In this document: in pieces, positions 24,364 through 37,248 of the stretch
Layout: each line of letters begins with the position of its first letter
How positions within the stretch are numbered: position 1 is the stretch's first letter
DNA from: Lepturacanthus savala
Taxonomy: Eukaryota > Chordata > Actinopteri > Scombriformes > Trichiuridae
Length of the DNA: 64,000 bases
Direction: 5' to 3'
NCBI GenBank assembly: GCA_030544235.1
Contig: CM060484.1
Coordinates: 14,305,031-14,369,030, forward strand
Translations under genes and position numbers: made by a program
The notes under the pieces: generated by a model
The model's database searches: none
What the model was told of the DNA's origin: nothing
What the model saw: only the letters and a program-made list of their open reading frames with translations

Positions 24364-27300
24364 TCATTTCTCAGCCGCACTGAGCCTCTTTGACTTGATG
24401 AATGCCATCCCATGTGTCCTCATGTGAGTATTCAGGTTCCCCTCTGTTTCAAACAGCTTCCCGCACACTTTGCACTTGGTATTCGGCGTCCCGTCACTGT
24501 TCTCATCCGTAACGTCTAACTGGTTCTCTCTTTGGCTCTCATCATCGTCCTTGCCCCGTCCGTTGTAGCGGCCGAGACCCTGCGGCTCCTTCAGCCGATG
24601 GACGATGAAGAGGTGTCGGGCCAGCGAGCGGTACGAGGTGTAACAGAGGCCGCACTCCTGGCACTGGTAGGACGAGCCGTCCGACTTGTGTTGGGGGATG
24701 TGCTTGTGGAAAGCGGCGATGTCCTCGGTGGTGAAGCCACAGACGGCGCACTTGTGAACTTTGAGGATGTTCACCTTGAGCCTCTTCAACGGCTGTGAGT
24801 CGCAGCCCCTGGAGTGTAGCCCCAGAGACCCCTCGTCCTCTAGTGGCTTTCTTTTGGGGCTGAGGGCCTGTAGAGGAGATCAAAAAGATTGATTAGAAAT
24901 GAGAGCAGAATTGTAAAATTCGTTGAAATGTAAAATAATTCATAGTACGTCTGCAGATTTATGCCACAGTACCTTATTCTTGTCCGGTAAAACGTCCATA
25001 TTATCAGAGTTAGCTGTCTTCCCCTCTGGGTCTTTGACCTCATGCATCAGCTGAATGTGCTGATCCAGCAGCACTCTTTTAGTGAAAGGCTGATTGAGAG
25101 TTGGACAGTGCCTAATAAAGTAAAAAAAGAACAAAAAACTATAACTTCTTGCAAGCTGATTTTGTCTTCTTCAATATGCATATGCATGCATTTGTAATTT
25201 ACTAAAGACAATTGAAGATTTTCACTTTGAAGTGCACTGTGTGTAAGCGAAGTGAAGTTTAAGACCCCCTGCATGGTTTTTGCTCTGGAATTTTGTTGTG
25301 TGAACCTCAGCATTTATGTAATTGTGGCTGCCACAGGGATCCAGCGTGTAACCCTTAAAATTTTAAACATTGCGGTTTGCAGCTACGCCAACTGCAATTA
25401 TGGGCTCATTGGTCGGTTTGTAAGAGCCGTCGCTTTCCTTTTTCCGCCTCTTGAAAAACATGCTGGTAACCAGATAACTAATGTTCTTCCAAAGACAAAG
25501 AGGCAAGACACAAGGAGGCAAGAAATGAAAATATCAAAAAGTTTCATCAGACACTTTATGTGCAAGATTTTACCACAAGAGCAGCTTGTGTGTTTGCTGA
25601 TTTGTCCACAACGTGAATGCTTGCATAGACTAGAACAGCATTTCCATGGGTAGATATTAATCGGTGCAGACAGTGTGCACAAAGCTGTTGAGGATATGGC
25701 TCTGGGATGTATATGTATGTATACTCACGGGCAGGTGTAGACTTTACGCAGCCCCTTGTGTTTGAGGCGGTTATGTCGGCAAAGACTGTGGGAAGAACTG
25801 AAGGACTTGTCGCACTGACGACATGGGTGCTTCTTCAATATCTGAAGTATAAAAGGGAGAATGCATAAGATACATGAAATACAAGCATTGATGGAATGTG
25901 TTGTGTGTTCCCTCACAAATAGACTTATGACATAGACATAGTGGAGAATGATTTCAGACATTCACCTTGCTATGGTCCCGCCTCATGTGAGACACAAAGA
26001 CCTCCCTGGAACTGAAGAGGGTATTGCAGTCTCCGCATGTGTATCCTGAGCCAGGAGGGCTATTGAGGTCGGTTGAGCAGTTAGTTTTCTTAAGCGGTGA
26101 AGGCAAAGGCTTCTTTTCTCCCTTGTCTCGAACATTGACATTTCCTCCATCTTTGCTGTTATTGCACGGACTGTTTGAATTAGTAGGCTTGGTGCTCAGC
26201 GGGAGGTTGATACCCAAGTTTGGTGGACCCTCGATGGTCTTCAGGGTCCCATGGATAGCCTAGAAAGGAAACACACATGCAGAATTATCACTACAAATTT
26301 TTTGTAAATTTTATATTTTATAAAGCACACATATTTTAAACCACGTCTTGAAGCAAATATCAGTCATACCTAGTCATTAAGTCACAGCAAGAAGGTTGAT
26401 TTCAGAGTTAATTCAAATGTTTAGAACAGTTTAATTAATAAACTAAGTTGAATAAACATAACTGGCTTTCCATGCATACCTTAATATGATCCAACATGAG
26501 CTGTTTCTGGGCATAGTGCATGGAGCAGTCAGGGCATTTGAACACAGAAACTTTATGATTGCTGATGTGCTGGTCAAAGTGTGTGTAGAGTAGAGACTGC
26601 AGAGTGAACACGGTATCACACATGGAGCACTTATATATCAGCCTGAAAGACAGATAAAAACAAAAACAAGGACATTCAGAGAATGGCACCATTTTTTTAA
26701 ACAAATGTTAAAGTATCTTTTGTTTGTTTGCAAAATCATGAAGCAAATAATAAAGAGTTGCATCTATCTTTATTCAAATCTATGAAAACATAAATACATG
26801 GTCCGGTTCATTGTCATCAGACATTTAATTAGCTTTCAACTAGGCAAGAACACCTGCCCCTGAAAACCAAGCCCCAGTAAAGCCACCATGCCTAAAACCC
26901 TCAAATCCTGCTACCGTGAAGCAGCAAGGATGATTTTCCTCAGAAAAATGAATTGGATATGGGTATTAAGTTACCTTGGTGTTTCCCTGCATGAAAGGAA
27001 GAGCATATTGATGTGTGTTGATGTGTCTATATGCAGGTGTCCTAAATGTTCAAAACACTTTGCTTAACAGAGCAGAATAGTAAAATGAAATAGGTTTGGC
27101 TGGTTTAACATTCTAAATAAATCTGTAAATGTTAGTGTTTTTGGTTGAACATGCAGCATATGACAACCTACGTACTTGGGCTCTCCTGCTTTCACTCCTG
27201 GATGCTGCGTGTGCACATGGGAGTGTGTTCCGGGCACAGACTTGAAGGCCATCGGGCAGAGAGAACATTTATAGAAGACCTCACAGTGATTACTGTGGAT

Positions 27301-28168
27301 GTGGGACTTAAGAGTTGCAACATCAGCGAAGATCACGCTACAGTGGATACAGCTAGTGGGAGAAAGGAAGGAGACGGGGAAAAGAGAATTGTTAGAGTTT
27401 GCAAAAGTCAGACTTTTATTGCAAGAGTTTGCACAATCAAATTTGTTGATTTGCACATAGACTTTTTTAGATTGTCTAAACAAATCCATTGTCCAAATCC
27501 ATATTGTTCTGGAAGTTTCAATTACAGATAAAACATACAAAGACATATTTCCAGTGTAGCAATCCACAAATTTTACCTTTGAGACAAGATGTTAATTTCA
27601 TAACATATTGATATATCAGCCTTGGGTCCATAATTAAACTGAGTATGACTGGCAAAATACTGACTTTTCAGCTTTTAATGGCTTGTATCTTGGGTGTCTC
27701 TGCATGTGACTGTCCATTTTTTCCCTACAAATATCACTTTTAGTGAGATGGTAATGTCAAGCTGTGGCAAATATGTCATGATAACTATAATTACAAAATG
27801 ACACTCTAAGTGGCACTTTGCAGAAAAAGCAAGAGTGAAACACATTAAAGTCAGAATATGGCCACTTACACTAATGTAACAAAGGAGGAACTCTGCTCAG
27901 TGGTAAATTGGGCAATTGGACAAAGGAAGAAACTTTGGAAATTGTATCTTATCACAAGAGCAGACAAAAAATGTGAATAAAATCACCGGTAGCCGACTCT
28001 ACGGGTGTAATGCAAGCAGTTCTTGGTGACATGGGACTGGAAGTGGACAGAACGGCAGCTGGCACCACACTCGGGGCAGATGTAAGGAGACTTGTGCTGG
28101 TGGATTCGCTGGTGTGACAGAAAGCTGCACTGATTTGGGAGGAGCATTTGGCAGATAGTGCAGATTTT
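24364..28168 (-). CDS. znf532: znf532 zinc-finger array, seven 3' exons
   Basis: These exons encode about twelve C2H2 fingers, mostly one or two per exon, with some finger codons split across introns: CC|G in YTCPHCPTL and AA|G in EPKLIYKC. The last exon holds three fingers and a Lys/Arg segment, ending LSAAEK. Some fingers are irregular; the one in exon 24973-25111 has an expanded spacer with HIQLMH as its His pair. Confidence 0.92.
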
Positions 28169-30689
28169 CTATAGACACAGAGAAGAGGAGTTAAAATAAG
28201 TTAAAATAAGATTTATTTTTTCTTAGCCAACCATGTTGACTAACTTAGAGTAGTCAAAATGAATGTTTTCCTGTTTAAAATCCCCAAAATTCAATGAAAC
28301 CATAATAAGTAACAGTTCAAAACATGCATATACACACCTGACAGTTGGATTCAGGTGCTTGTTGATAGTGCATGGCTAGTGAGCTGTCATCCTGGAACAT
28401 TTCATTACACTCCATGCACTTAAGGTTGTGTCTGCAGAGCTTTGATGCGTCATCCTCCAAGGGCATGGCTGCCACAAGAGGAACACTGCATGGAGCTGAA
28501 ATTACTGTAGCTTGGGACCCATTGTTGGCAACTTTCCCTGAGATTCCAGGGATTTGACCAGCAGGTACCTGTGCAGGAGAGGTGGAGGTGGTGGTGGAGA
28601 TGATGGGTGGTCCTGATGAGAGTGATGTGGTTATCATCTGATCTGCAGGGATGGGTTTCAGGATTAGGTGCGAGCACTGCATGACAACGCCTTTGTCCTT
28701 GTGGCCCCTCGCATGAGACAAGAGGCTGCATTTATTGTAAAACACTAGACTTTTGGTACAGTGGTTGCAGGTGACCTCGATCCGCACACTGCGGCGTTCA
28801 TAGTGCTGGGTCAGGCTCTTTTCAAGAGCAAAGGAATCTCCACACTCCAGGCACTTGTAGCCATGAGAGGGTAGAGAGATACAAGCTGAGGTTGGTGGAG
28901 AGAGATTTGGGACATACACAGGAACAGGATTTATGCTACTCAGAACTTTATTGAAAGCATCCACTACAGAACTTTGAGAGCTGGTGAAAACTTGAACCCT
29001 GGAGACTTTCTTTGGGGACTGACCAGCGAGTATTGTATGTTGTTTAACTTGTGATTGTTGATGCTGGGATTGTTTGGAGGAGGACAGAGCCCGTTGAAAA
29101 TCACAGGCAACAGAGGACAAAGTCTGAGGCAGAAGATTGAGCTTACTAAGATGGACTGTCTTTGATACTAGTTTAGCATTAGTTAGACTGGAGGTGGGCA
29201 CCATAACAGCCTGTTGTTGGATAGCATTAGCGGCTTTAAGGATGGCACTGCTGGCACTTTGCACTGAAGCAGCGGGGATGACTGTTGCTTTGACTGTGGT
29301 GTTATTAGCCAGCTTCAGGTTGATAACTTGGGAACCAGCCTTCTTGACAGCAGAGACTGGTAGGAAGGCTGTTGCCACAGGTTTAATAGTCATCTGCTTG
29401 GTGATTTCAATTGAAGGGCCTCCACTGGTGGCTACTACTGTGGTTGGCACAGATGACCTCTTGGGAGATGAGAAAATTGGACTGGTGGAGGCCAAAGTAG
29501 ATGGGCTACTGGAATTATCTCCTTTTTTCAGACCCTCAAAATCAAACTCTGGCAGGACTCGGGTGACAGTACGCTTAATCTGTCCAGATGAGGTCTTGAT
29601 TGTTTTGATCCTGACCTTTGGGATGACTGGGGTGGTGTCTGTGCTTGAGGCAGGGGAACCTTTGCTGCTACCTTCACTGGTGACACTACAGGGACTGTCT
29701 GGTTGTCTTGATAGCAGTCTTTTTGCAAACTCCAAAGCTGACTCCTGTTCATATGGATTCTCTGGAGCTTTATGATTTTTATTTGCCTGGATGGATTCTT
29801 TCTGTGTTGTAGGAGAATCCAAAACACCTACATCTGTAGTACTTGCCTTTTTGGCACTGAGGGCTGCTATGGCTGCTATACAAGATGAAAGTTTTGCAGA
29901 AGACTTGGCTTTGATTTGGGAGATACTGCACGCATTACCCAGTCCTGATGATTCTCCAGCCTCTTTACACTCTTGACTTTGAGATTCAATGTCAGCTTCC
30001 TTGGATTCCCCTTTGGGCAAACTTGATTGGGTGTTGTGAAACTTGGAACCTTCCAGAGTTGCATTGTTGTTGTTGTTTTGGTCTGGTTTACAGTCCTTGT
30101 TTGCTGTGGGCTTAGAAACATTGTCCAAGGATGCAGGGAATTTGGGACTCTGCTCCTCTTTCTTAGTAGTCGACCTACAGAATGACTGACCACCCTGCTT
30201 CTCCACTGGGTCATCTACCTCAATCTTATCATCATCATCAAACTCCTCAGCACTTGAGATGGGACTGAACTGGTTGAAGGTAGATGGTAAGCTGGTAACT
30301 GTCTGTCCCTCCTCCCTGCTGGCTTTCCATCCATTTTTTGTGTAGTGAGTACCAGCTGGTAAGGAGCCATTATGAAGTCCATTACCAATAGTAACAGAAT
30401 GGGGGTGGGGATGGGAGTGGAATTGGACTTCTTTCTCCGATGCACCACCATGCTCACTAGTTTCCATGTTTCGAATGTTCTTGACAATGACACTAACACC
30501 AATATCATGTCCAGTTGAAGAGCTGTGGGCCTCGTCTTCATTGGTAGCCACAACACTACTTGGTTGCTTGAGTTGGCCATCCTGGTTATCGTGGTGGCCA
30601 GATTCTATAGCAGCTTTAGGATCCACCATGTCGGGAATGTCAAAAGCCGCCAGCAGATCGTCGAAATCTGGCGTCTTCATATCTCCCAT
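24364..30689 (-). CDS. znf532: zinc finger protein 532, 8 coding exons, about 1307 aa
   Basis: Coding exons (5' to 3'): 30689-28338, 28168-27987, 27352-27176, 26642-26480, 26259-25966, 25841-25729, 25111-24973, 24867-24364. All phases close and the length is close to human ZNF532. The N-terminus MGDMKTPDFDDLLAAFDIPD is the family hallmark shared with ZNF592 and ZNF687. A long Ser/Lys-rich disordered region follows, then about 15 C2H2-type fingers spread over all exons (for example YKCLECGDSF, YICPECGASC, YKCSMCDTVF, HPCRQCDKSF, YQCQECGLCY, TKCKVCGKLFETEG). The exon at 27176 must use donor GTACGT, giving the family sequence EPKLIYKC. The protein is expected to be a nuclear chromatin-associated factor; ZNF592 and ZNF687 are known partners of ZMYND8. 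Synteny with oacyl, grp and rax selects ZNF532 over ZNF592. Confidence 0.95.
28338..30689 (-). CDS. znf532: znf532 long first coding exon (residues 1-784)
   Basis: A 2352-nt open exon preceded by acceptor TGTTTTCAG and a 15-nt non-coding stretch before the ATG. It encodes an acidic N-terminal motif, a disordered region with a poly-Asn run (QNNNNNATLEG), basic Pro/Lys patches, Ala/Val-rich stretches, and the first three zinc fingers near the C-terminal end of the exon (including LKCMECNEMFQDDSSLAMHY). The donor is CAG|GTGTGT, phase 0. Confidence 0.95.
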
Positions 30690-30704
30690 GGTCCTGCCCC
30701 TGGT

Positions 30705-33700
30705 CTGAAAACACAAAGAGAATGGAAGAATTATGAATAATGTTATGTTAATTTCATTTTTTTTTACATTTACATACTAATGATATGGTGCATTATTAAG
30801 AGTAAGAATGGTGTATTGATGTAAAACTATAATAAAATATTTTTTTTCTTTTTGTCTATTTGATTATTTGCTAAGTACAGCAAGTAAATTGTTTATTTCT
30901 CTACAACAAATGGCACAATAATCTTCTGAAAGCGTTTACCTATTTTTAAAATGATGGAAAAATGACTTTATTAACTAAAAATCATTAGTTACAAATGTCA
31001 CAAGGAAATTATTAGGCATCTCATGATGTAAGCTTAGGTTTGAAGTCAATCTGATCTTGTTTATCAGCATTTTGGGTTTGATGATTAAAATATAATTAAT
31101 CCTGTAAAAAGTAAATAAAAACAAAGCAAAAATACTGTACCATCATTTTTCTGAGGGGAAATTGTAATTGAATTTCTAGGATGATGAGGGAGGATGAATT
31201 CAGTCAGAATAAATTATTAATACCACTCATATGTATCAGACTGCAGACTGTTGACTGTGGACTGGAATAAAAACAGCTGCACAACCTATTTCTTAAAGTT
31301 GGAAAAATTTGCAGAGGAACCAGAACATCTTCTGTTGAAAGGAAGTGCACTATACAACTGTTAACAGTATTGCCAAGTTTGGCCAATGAGCAGGAGATTG
31401 CTAGTGTCATTTTTATTATAAAATATGTATTCCTGACAATTTGAGGTCATAAAGATGTTGCTAATTGATTATCCATGGGAAGCCTTAGTAGATGCTATCC
31501 TACTACCGTAATTTGAAATATATATGTAATACTTTTGTATTATTATATTTATTTCCAACTTTGGTAGATGTTCACAATCCTATATAAATATTTGCACATT
31601 TTCCAAATCGTTCCTATTTGATTTGTTGCAATTTGATTTGCAGTGGTTTTAGGCTCAAGAGCCCAATCTTTTTGCAATTTCAGTTGACCACATGGTGTGT
31701 CAATGTCCTCATTATGTCCGCATCATGTCCTACTATATCAGAGAGTTTCACCTTTAGAATATTATAGGTTATGATCTATAATCAGGAGAAAGGTAGTATA
31801 AATAATTAATACAATATAGTAGGCCTTTATGAGTTTATTTGTAATTTTGAGTTATTTTCTCCTGTCTGGGGGCTGAATATAACAACGATATTAACATGAT
31901 GGCAGAAGAAATGGCTTTTGATAATGTGATATGAAAAAATCTAAAGATGGACTGGACATGTGTAGGCATCAAGTTTATTACAATAGTTTATAATTCATGT
32001 CAATGAATTCTGTGACAATATTTGATACACTATTTAACACAAGAAAAAACACCATTATAATTCCCCAAAGAGGAGGCAGAACACTTTTTAATTGTTTGAT
32101 AATGTACATTTCAAACAATTGAGAATGAAATGCACTGTGTCTGTGTGAGTGTTTGGGACAAAAGGCATAGCCAAGGAACTGCTCTGCTTGTACATGCAGC
32201 TAAACCAGTGCTGCTCTTTGATCCATTTTCCATTTTCATGGCAACCACATATGCACATGCACACACACACAGTCCAGATGATGTGATAGCTATAATGATG
32301 AGGCTAACAAACAATAGAGAAAAAGAGAGAAAGAAATGTTAAGGAGGGAAAAGAACAGGCGAGATACGCAGTGAGGGGAAAAAATGGCTGCTGAGCTGAG
32401 TGAGGCTGCAGCAGACAGAGAAAGGCCTGGTGGAAAGAACAGCAAGTCACAGCCATGACAGGCAGAGCTGCCTGACAGAGAAAGCAATGAAGGTTAAATG
32501 CAGACAAATATGAATAACACATAACACAGAACCTCTCAACAACTCCAGTTTAATACACATGCATCATTACCACCTCAAATCCACACAGTAAGTCAGATTT
32601 CTACAATCTCAGCAAAGTGAATGTTAAATCACAATAGTGGAAACATGCAAGAGAATCAGCCACTCCTCACCCTCTTGCCTCCGTCCCTCTCCAGCCACTA
32701 GCCAAACCTTCTTCCCTTCTTTTCTTCCATCCTGCAACAAACACAGTCACAATACTTCTAACCCCACGAAAAGCCATCCACCCCACCCTGCCTGGGAAAA
32801 AAAAAGTCCTGCTTCTTCACAAACAGGCAAAGGCCCAGAATACAGAGTCAGGTTACATCCAGGGATCTGGTAACTGGTGGTGGTCCTGGTAAGGATCCTC
32901 CTTAGTCATTCTCTGCACCACTAGCAGCACACAGACATATATACAGACAGATAGATAAGTGCTCCTGTGTGTGTGTGTATGTGTGTGTGCGTGTGTGTGT
33001 GGCTCTAGGCTGCAGATTCACACACTCCCAACCAGCCACATCCCCCTGCCCTTGTCCCTTCCCAAATCTCCCTGCTCCCCTCGCCGTGAGCTGCGCCGAC
33101 ACCCAGCCGGCGTCAAGCAGCAGCGGGGTCTGTGTCTGTGCCATGGTAGCCAGTGGCTGAGTCTGTGAAGGGCTGCTATGGAGTAGCCTAGGCTATCTAT
33201 ATCTCTCAGTGGAGCACAGAGACGGTATTGTTCCCGTCAGCCCTCTGTCTGCCTCAAACCGGTTTCAGCTGGTTCCGGTCACCCAACATAAAGCCCTGTG
33301 CTGCAATACGGCCTCGGAAACACACAAGCAGGAGCAGTGAGCCCGACTCCCAGGAAACACTGGAACATTTCTCACTAAAATATGTGGATACTGTCATATA
33401 AGTTAAGAGCAAGAACACCCAAAATTTCCTATTAGATTGAGACAGGGTTAAAAAAAGAGATTCCCTGCTCTGGTCCCCCTGTACAAAAACAACAATGCAC
33501 AAAAAGATGATGTTTGGATGGGCACAGATGCTGTGATACAAATACAACAAATGGCAAGAGCAAAGAAAATGATGAATATATGCTGTGTTAACAAAAGAAT
33601 GTGTTACATAGGGTAAGAATCCAACACTGAACGTAATATATTGACTGATAATATTGAGAGGAAGAAGCTAGTTTTGGCAATCATGATGGCAGAAGACTAG

Positions 33701-35102
33701 TAACTCAATTCAGTACCTTGGCCTTTTTCTCAACCAGATCCTGAGTGCTTCCTAGTCAGCCCACAAATGCTGGTAATCTGTGCAGTCATGACACCAAATA
33801 ACCCCCTATGCTTTCCATTCAGACCTCCAGCAGCATTACATTCAGCACTGCAATGTAAAGACAAGAAATGTAAAAAGCCAGCAGACGAGCTGAAATGGGC
33901 AAACACAAGGCATCCATGCACCTCCTTCCCAGATCTCCATCAAACCCATGCCACGCCTGCTCACATATGCCCCCACAGAGACACACATAAACATGCACGT
34001 TCATGCATATATATATATATACACGTAGAGGTAAACATGGCATACCCTTTGTCAGATTTTTTTTTCCACTCTGAGAGATATTCAAGAAAAGAAAAGGTCT
34101 TCCTGTAGAGGCCTCAGCACCTGCCTTACTCTGCCCCAGCCATTTCAGCCCCCATCCTCCTCCTCCTCCTCCTCCTCCTCCTCCTCCTCCTCCTCCCCTC
34201 CCCCTCTTCCCACTCTCCTTCACTGGGTCAGTCCTAGATTTAGTCCCAGTCCAGGCCTCGTTTTGCTCTTGAAGCCCCCGCCACCACCGCCTCCACCACG
34301 GCCGTGCATGAAGGAACGGCTGGAGAAAGGGGGCAGTGTTCAGCAGGCGATTCAGGCCTTTTGTCTCTGTCTGTGCAGGGGGGTGAGGGGATTCTCCACT
34401 CTGGCTCGGGAGCAGCAGCTGGTGCAGAGAAAGAAGAGAGAGGGAGGGAGATGGAGACCGAGACAGAGGGAGGTGGGGGAGATAGAGAGGAAGAAAAGGA
34501 AATGAGCAGGAGAGTATAATAAGGACCTGAATATGCACACTATGGTCATTTTTTAGGCCTTTGTAACATGTTGTGGTGCTAATAAAGTAATGTTCAAATG
34601 TTGATGCTATATATTTTTAAGGTCAATAACATTATAAATAAATTGGGTGACGTAGATTTAGAGCAGGCCTCTGTTTAGAGGCTACCCATCTTGCGTGCTG
34701 CATGTGCAAGGTTACTGAATCTTGTGTGTGCTTTCCTGCTGTTTAAGATTATAATTGTTGCACATTTTAATAACTAAGCTGCCTGTTTTCATTTGCACAA
34801 AAGAAATACCCATATGCATGCATCTAACAGTACAGAAGCAATGCAAGAGAAGATGGCTACTCATCAGTGTAAAAGGGTTTGAAACAACCGATTATTCCTA
34901 CATATGCAAACACTTACATTTCACAGTTTATCCTTCCACAAATATGAACAAGATTGTCCGGATTCCATTGTTATTCATGTAGCCCAAAGATAAATTACAG
35001 ATCAATAATCCAAAATGTTCCAAATGTTCACAGTGTCTGTGATAGAAGTGATGTGAAGCATGGTAAACATGACATGATTGAAGGAAGTGTTTTATAACCT
35101 AC
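30705..35102 (-). other. znf532 presumed first intron, with GC-richer island
   Basis: No coding exon is visible. A GC-richer stretch with CpGs at about 33000-33300 and a CT/GGA-rich stretch at 34130-34500 could hold alternative leader exons. A GT repeat occurs at 32967-33000. Confidence 0.45.
34155..34196. repeat. (TCC)n trinucleotide repeat
   Basis: About 14 TCC units. A poly-Gly or poly-Pro ORF across it is an artefact. Confidence 0.95.
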
Positions 35103-35188
35103 CTGGGAGACTGCAGAGGGGTGCCTTCAGCAGAATGAGGCGGCCTCTGTTTGGCCTGCTACCAGTCCTTGATGCATCTGGCAGACTT
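35103..35188 (-). other. candidate 5' UTR exon of znf532
   Basis: On the minus strand a non-coding segment ends at a strong donor CTCCCAG|GTAGGT at 35102. The next downstream acceptor in correct use is that of the first coding exon at 30705-30706, giving an intron of 4.4 kb. The upstream end is not certain. Confidence 0.4.
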
Positions 35189-35424
35189 TAAAAAAAAAAA
35201 AAAAAAGGCAGCCATGAATGCTGCAGCATAAACTAATCAGCCTTCATTATGTAAAATAGCATGACAGATTTATTCACCAGAAATCACAAATGCATTATAT
35301 ACACTGCAAGGCATATACATTATAAAAGGCCCTTATGGCGCCTCCTGCCTCTCTACAGACAGATTCAGTGCAGGAGGAGGCTGAGGTTGTTGTGCTCCCC
35401 TCCCCTCACAGAGACACAGTCATG

Positions 35425-35432
35425 TGACGTCA
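35425..35432. promoter_or_regulatory. perfect CRE palindrome TGACGTCA, candidate znf532 promoter
   Basis: A full 8-bp cAMP-response element lies about 240 bp upstream of the candidate znf532 leader exon, in a locally less AT-rich stretch (35340-35450). CREs of this kind are typical of housekeeping and regulatory promoters. The link to znf532 is inferred. Confidence 0.4.
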
Positions 35433-37088
35433 TGCTGCCTCCCTTAGTGGTACATATTTTCATATTACTATTACAACAAAATGCCCTATTCTCTTCAAAA
35501 AATCAATAAAGACATGAATTTAATTTAGATCTTAAATACATTCTATGAGCTATTTTAAACAGTTGTGAGTAACAAAGTTTTTTTTGTTACGTATTGATGG
35601 TTGTTTGGTGGTTTGATGGTTTGTACTTTTATTTCTGTGTGTGTTTTAAAGATAATTTTAGTATTTTGATCTATTGGTAGTTTTTCTTCAGCCCTGTTTA
35701 ATGAAATAAACGTATCATTCTGTGATTTCCCTTTGTTAATGCTAGTGTGGTATCGCATTGTTCTGTGTTCATTAACAAAACAACAATAAAACCAGCAGGG
35801 CTACTGGAAGTTAACCATTTCAAAATTTTTATTTATAAAAGATATCATTCAGACAATACAGTTTTAGAAATGTGTTAACTCTTTTAAAAAGATATATCAA
35901 AATGAAGTAGTGCCCCAAGTTCAAGGGACAAAAGCCCTCTAGTGGCCCTTGTAAATATGACTTTTGCCTGATGTCAGGTGTTACAATTTATTACAATAAA
36001 GCGCTAGGAAGAGAGAGGGAGGAGGTCAGGGTGGATGGGTCAACAAAACCAACATGATTATGGTTTATTATGTATACACTATGTAGATTAGTAGAGCTAT
36101 CCAAAAATATTTAAATTATGTTTTTATTGTTTTAGTATATTTTAACAAATGAGTTTTATGCATATACTGCATGAGAAAACCTCAGCTATAACACGCTATA
36201 GTATTTTTACCTGTAGTAAAACTCAATGTTACTGTTACTTTATCCTTATAATTTCCTTTCTAAACATATTACAGAATATATTCTTCATGATCTGTAAAGA
36301 TCCTCAGTGTGATTTATATGATTTTATGCATAAATAACTGATCTTTGAATATCTTATTAATCATTCCACTTTGCATTTCAGATATTTTACCTTATTTTCT
36401 TTTTCTGATTTGGGTCAGCTTGGTTTTGTTTTAAGTTTTAATTTTCAAACATTGTGTTTTATCTCTAGTAAAACACAATGTTTGATTTTTTTTTTTTTTT
36501 GCAATATTTTAACTATATTTGCTCTTTAACATCAACAAAAATTGAAATGAACAGTGATTTTCTATCCTTAGCTGAAGAATTATTTGGTCTGAATAAAGTA
36601 AACTGCATTGTTTCACAAGAAAAAAAGCTTGGTCAGTCAGTATTAACTCATGCTGTGCATCCAAACAGTGTTCAAACCCACAGAGCTTTATTTTAAATTC
36701 TAGTGGTGAGGACAACATTTCCAATGAATTTGGGGTAAAAGTGCATGAATGATGGACAATACTTATCCAGTATCATTGCAGCCATAAGTGACTCTTTCTT
36801 TGTATGTATATGTCAGTTAGCTTTAAAAAAGAGAACAGGCTAATATGGAATACATGTGTGACATGAAGCGACCCCAGCACTACCGCTGAGGTCTCTGATT
36901 GGTCAGAGGGGATTTTATCACTATGACTAAGAGCAAAAAACTGATAATGGCAAGATGTCCAATTTAATTGATACTTTCCTGCTGAAAGGCCTCCCTTAAA
37001 TGGCAATTTAATTTTTCATAAAGACACTATTATTGCAGCTGTGACATCATCAGCAGAGCTTTTAATGCATCATACAGTATAATAATAT

Positions 37089-37248
<160 letters not shown>

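Noticed and set aside
33819..34538. 239-codon minus-strand ORF over the GGA repeat
   Set aside because: Low-complexity Gly run from (TCC)n and no domain; more likely leader or intron sequence of znf532.
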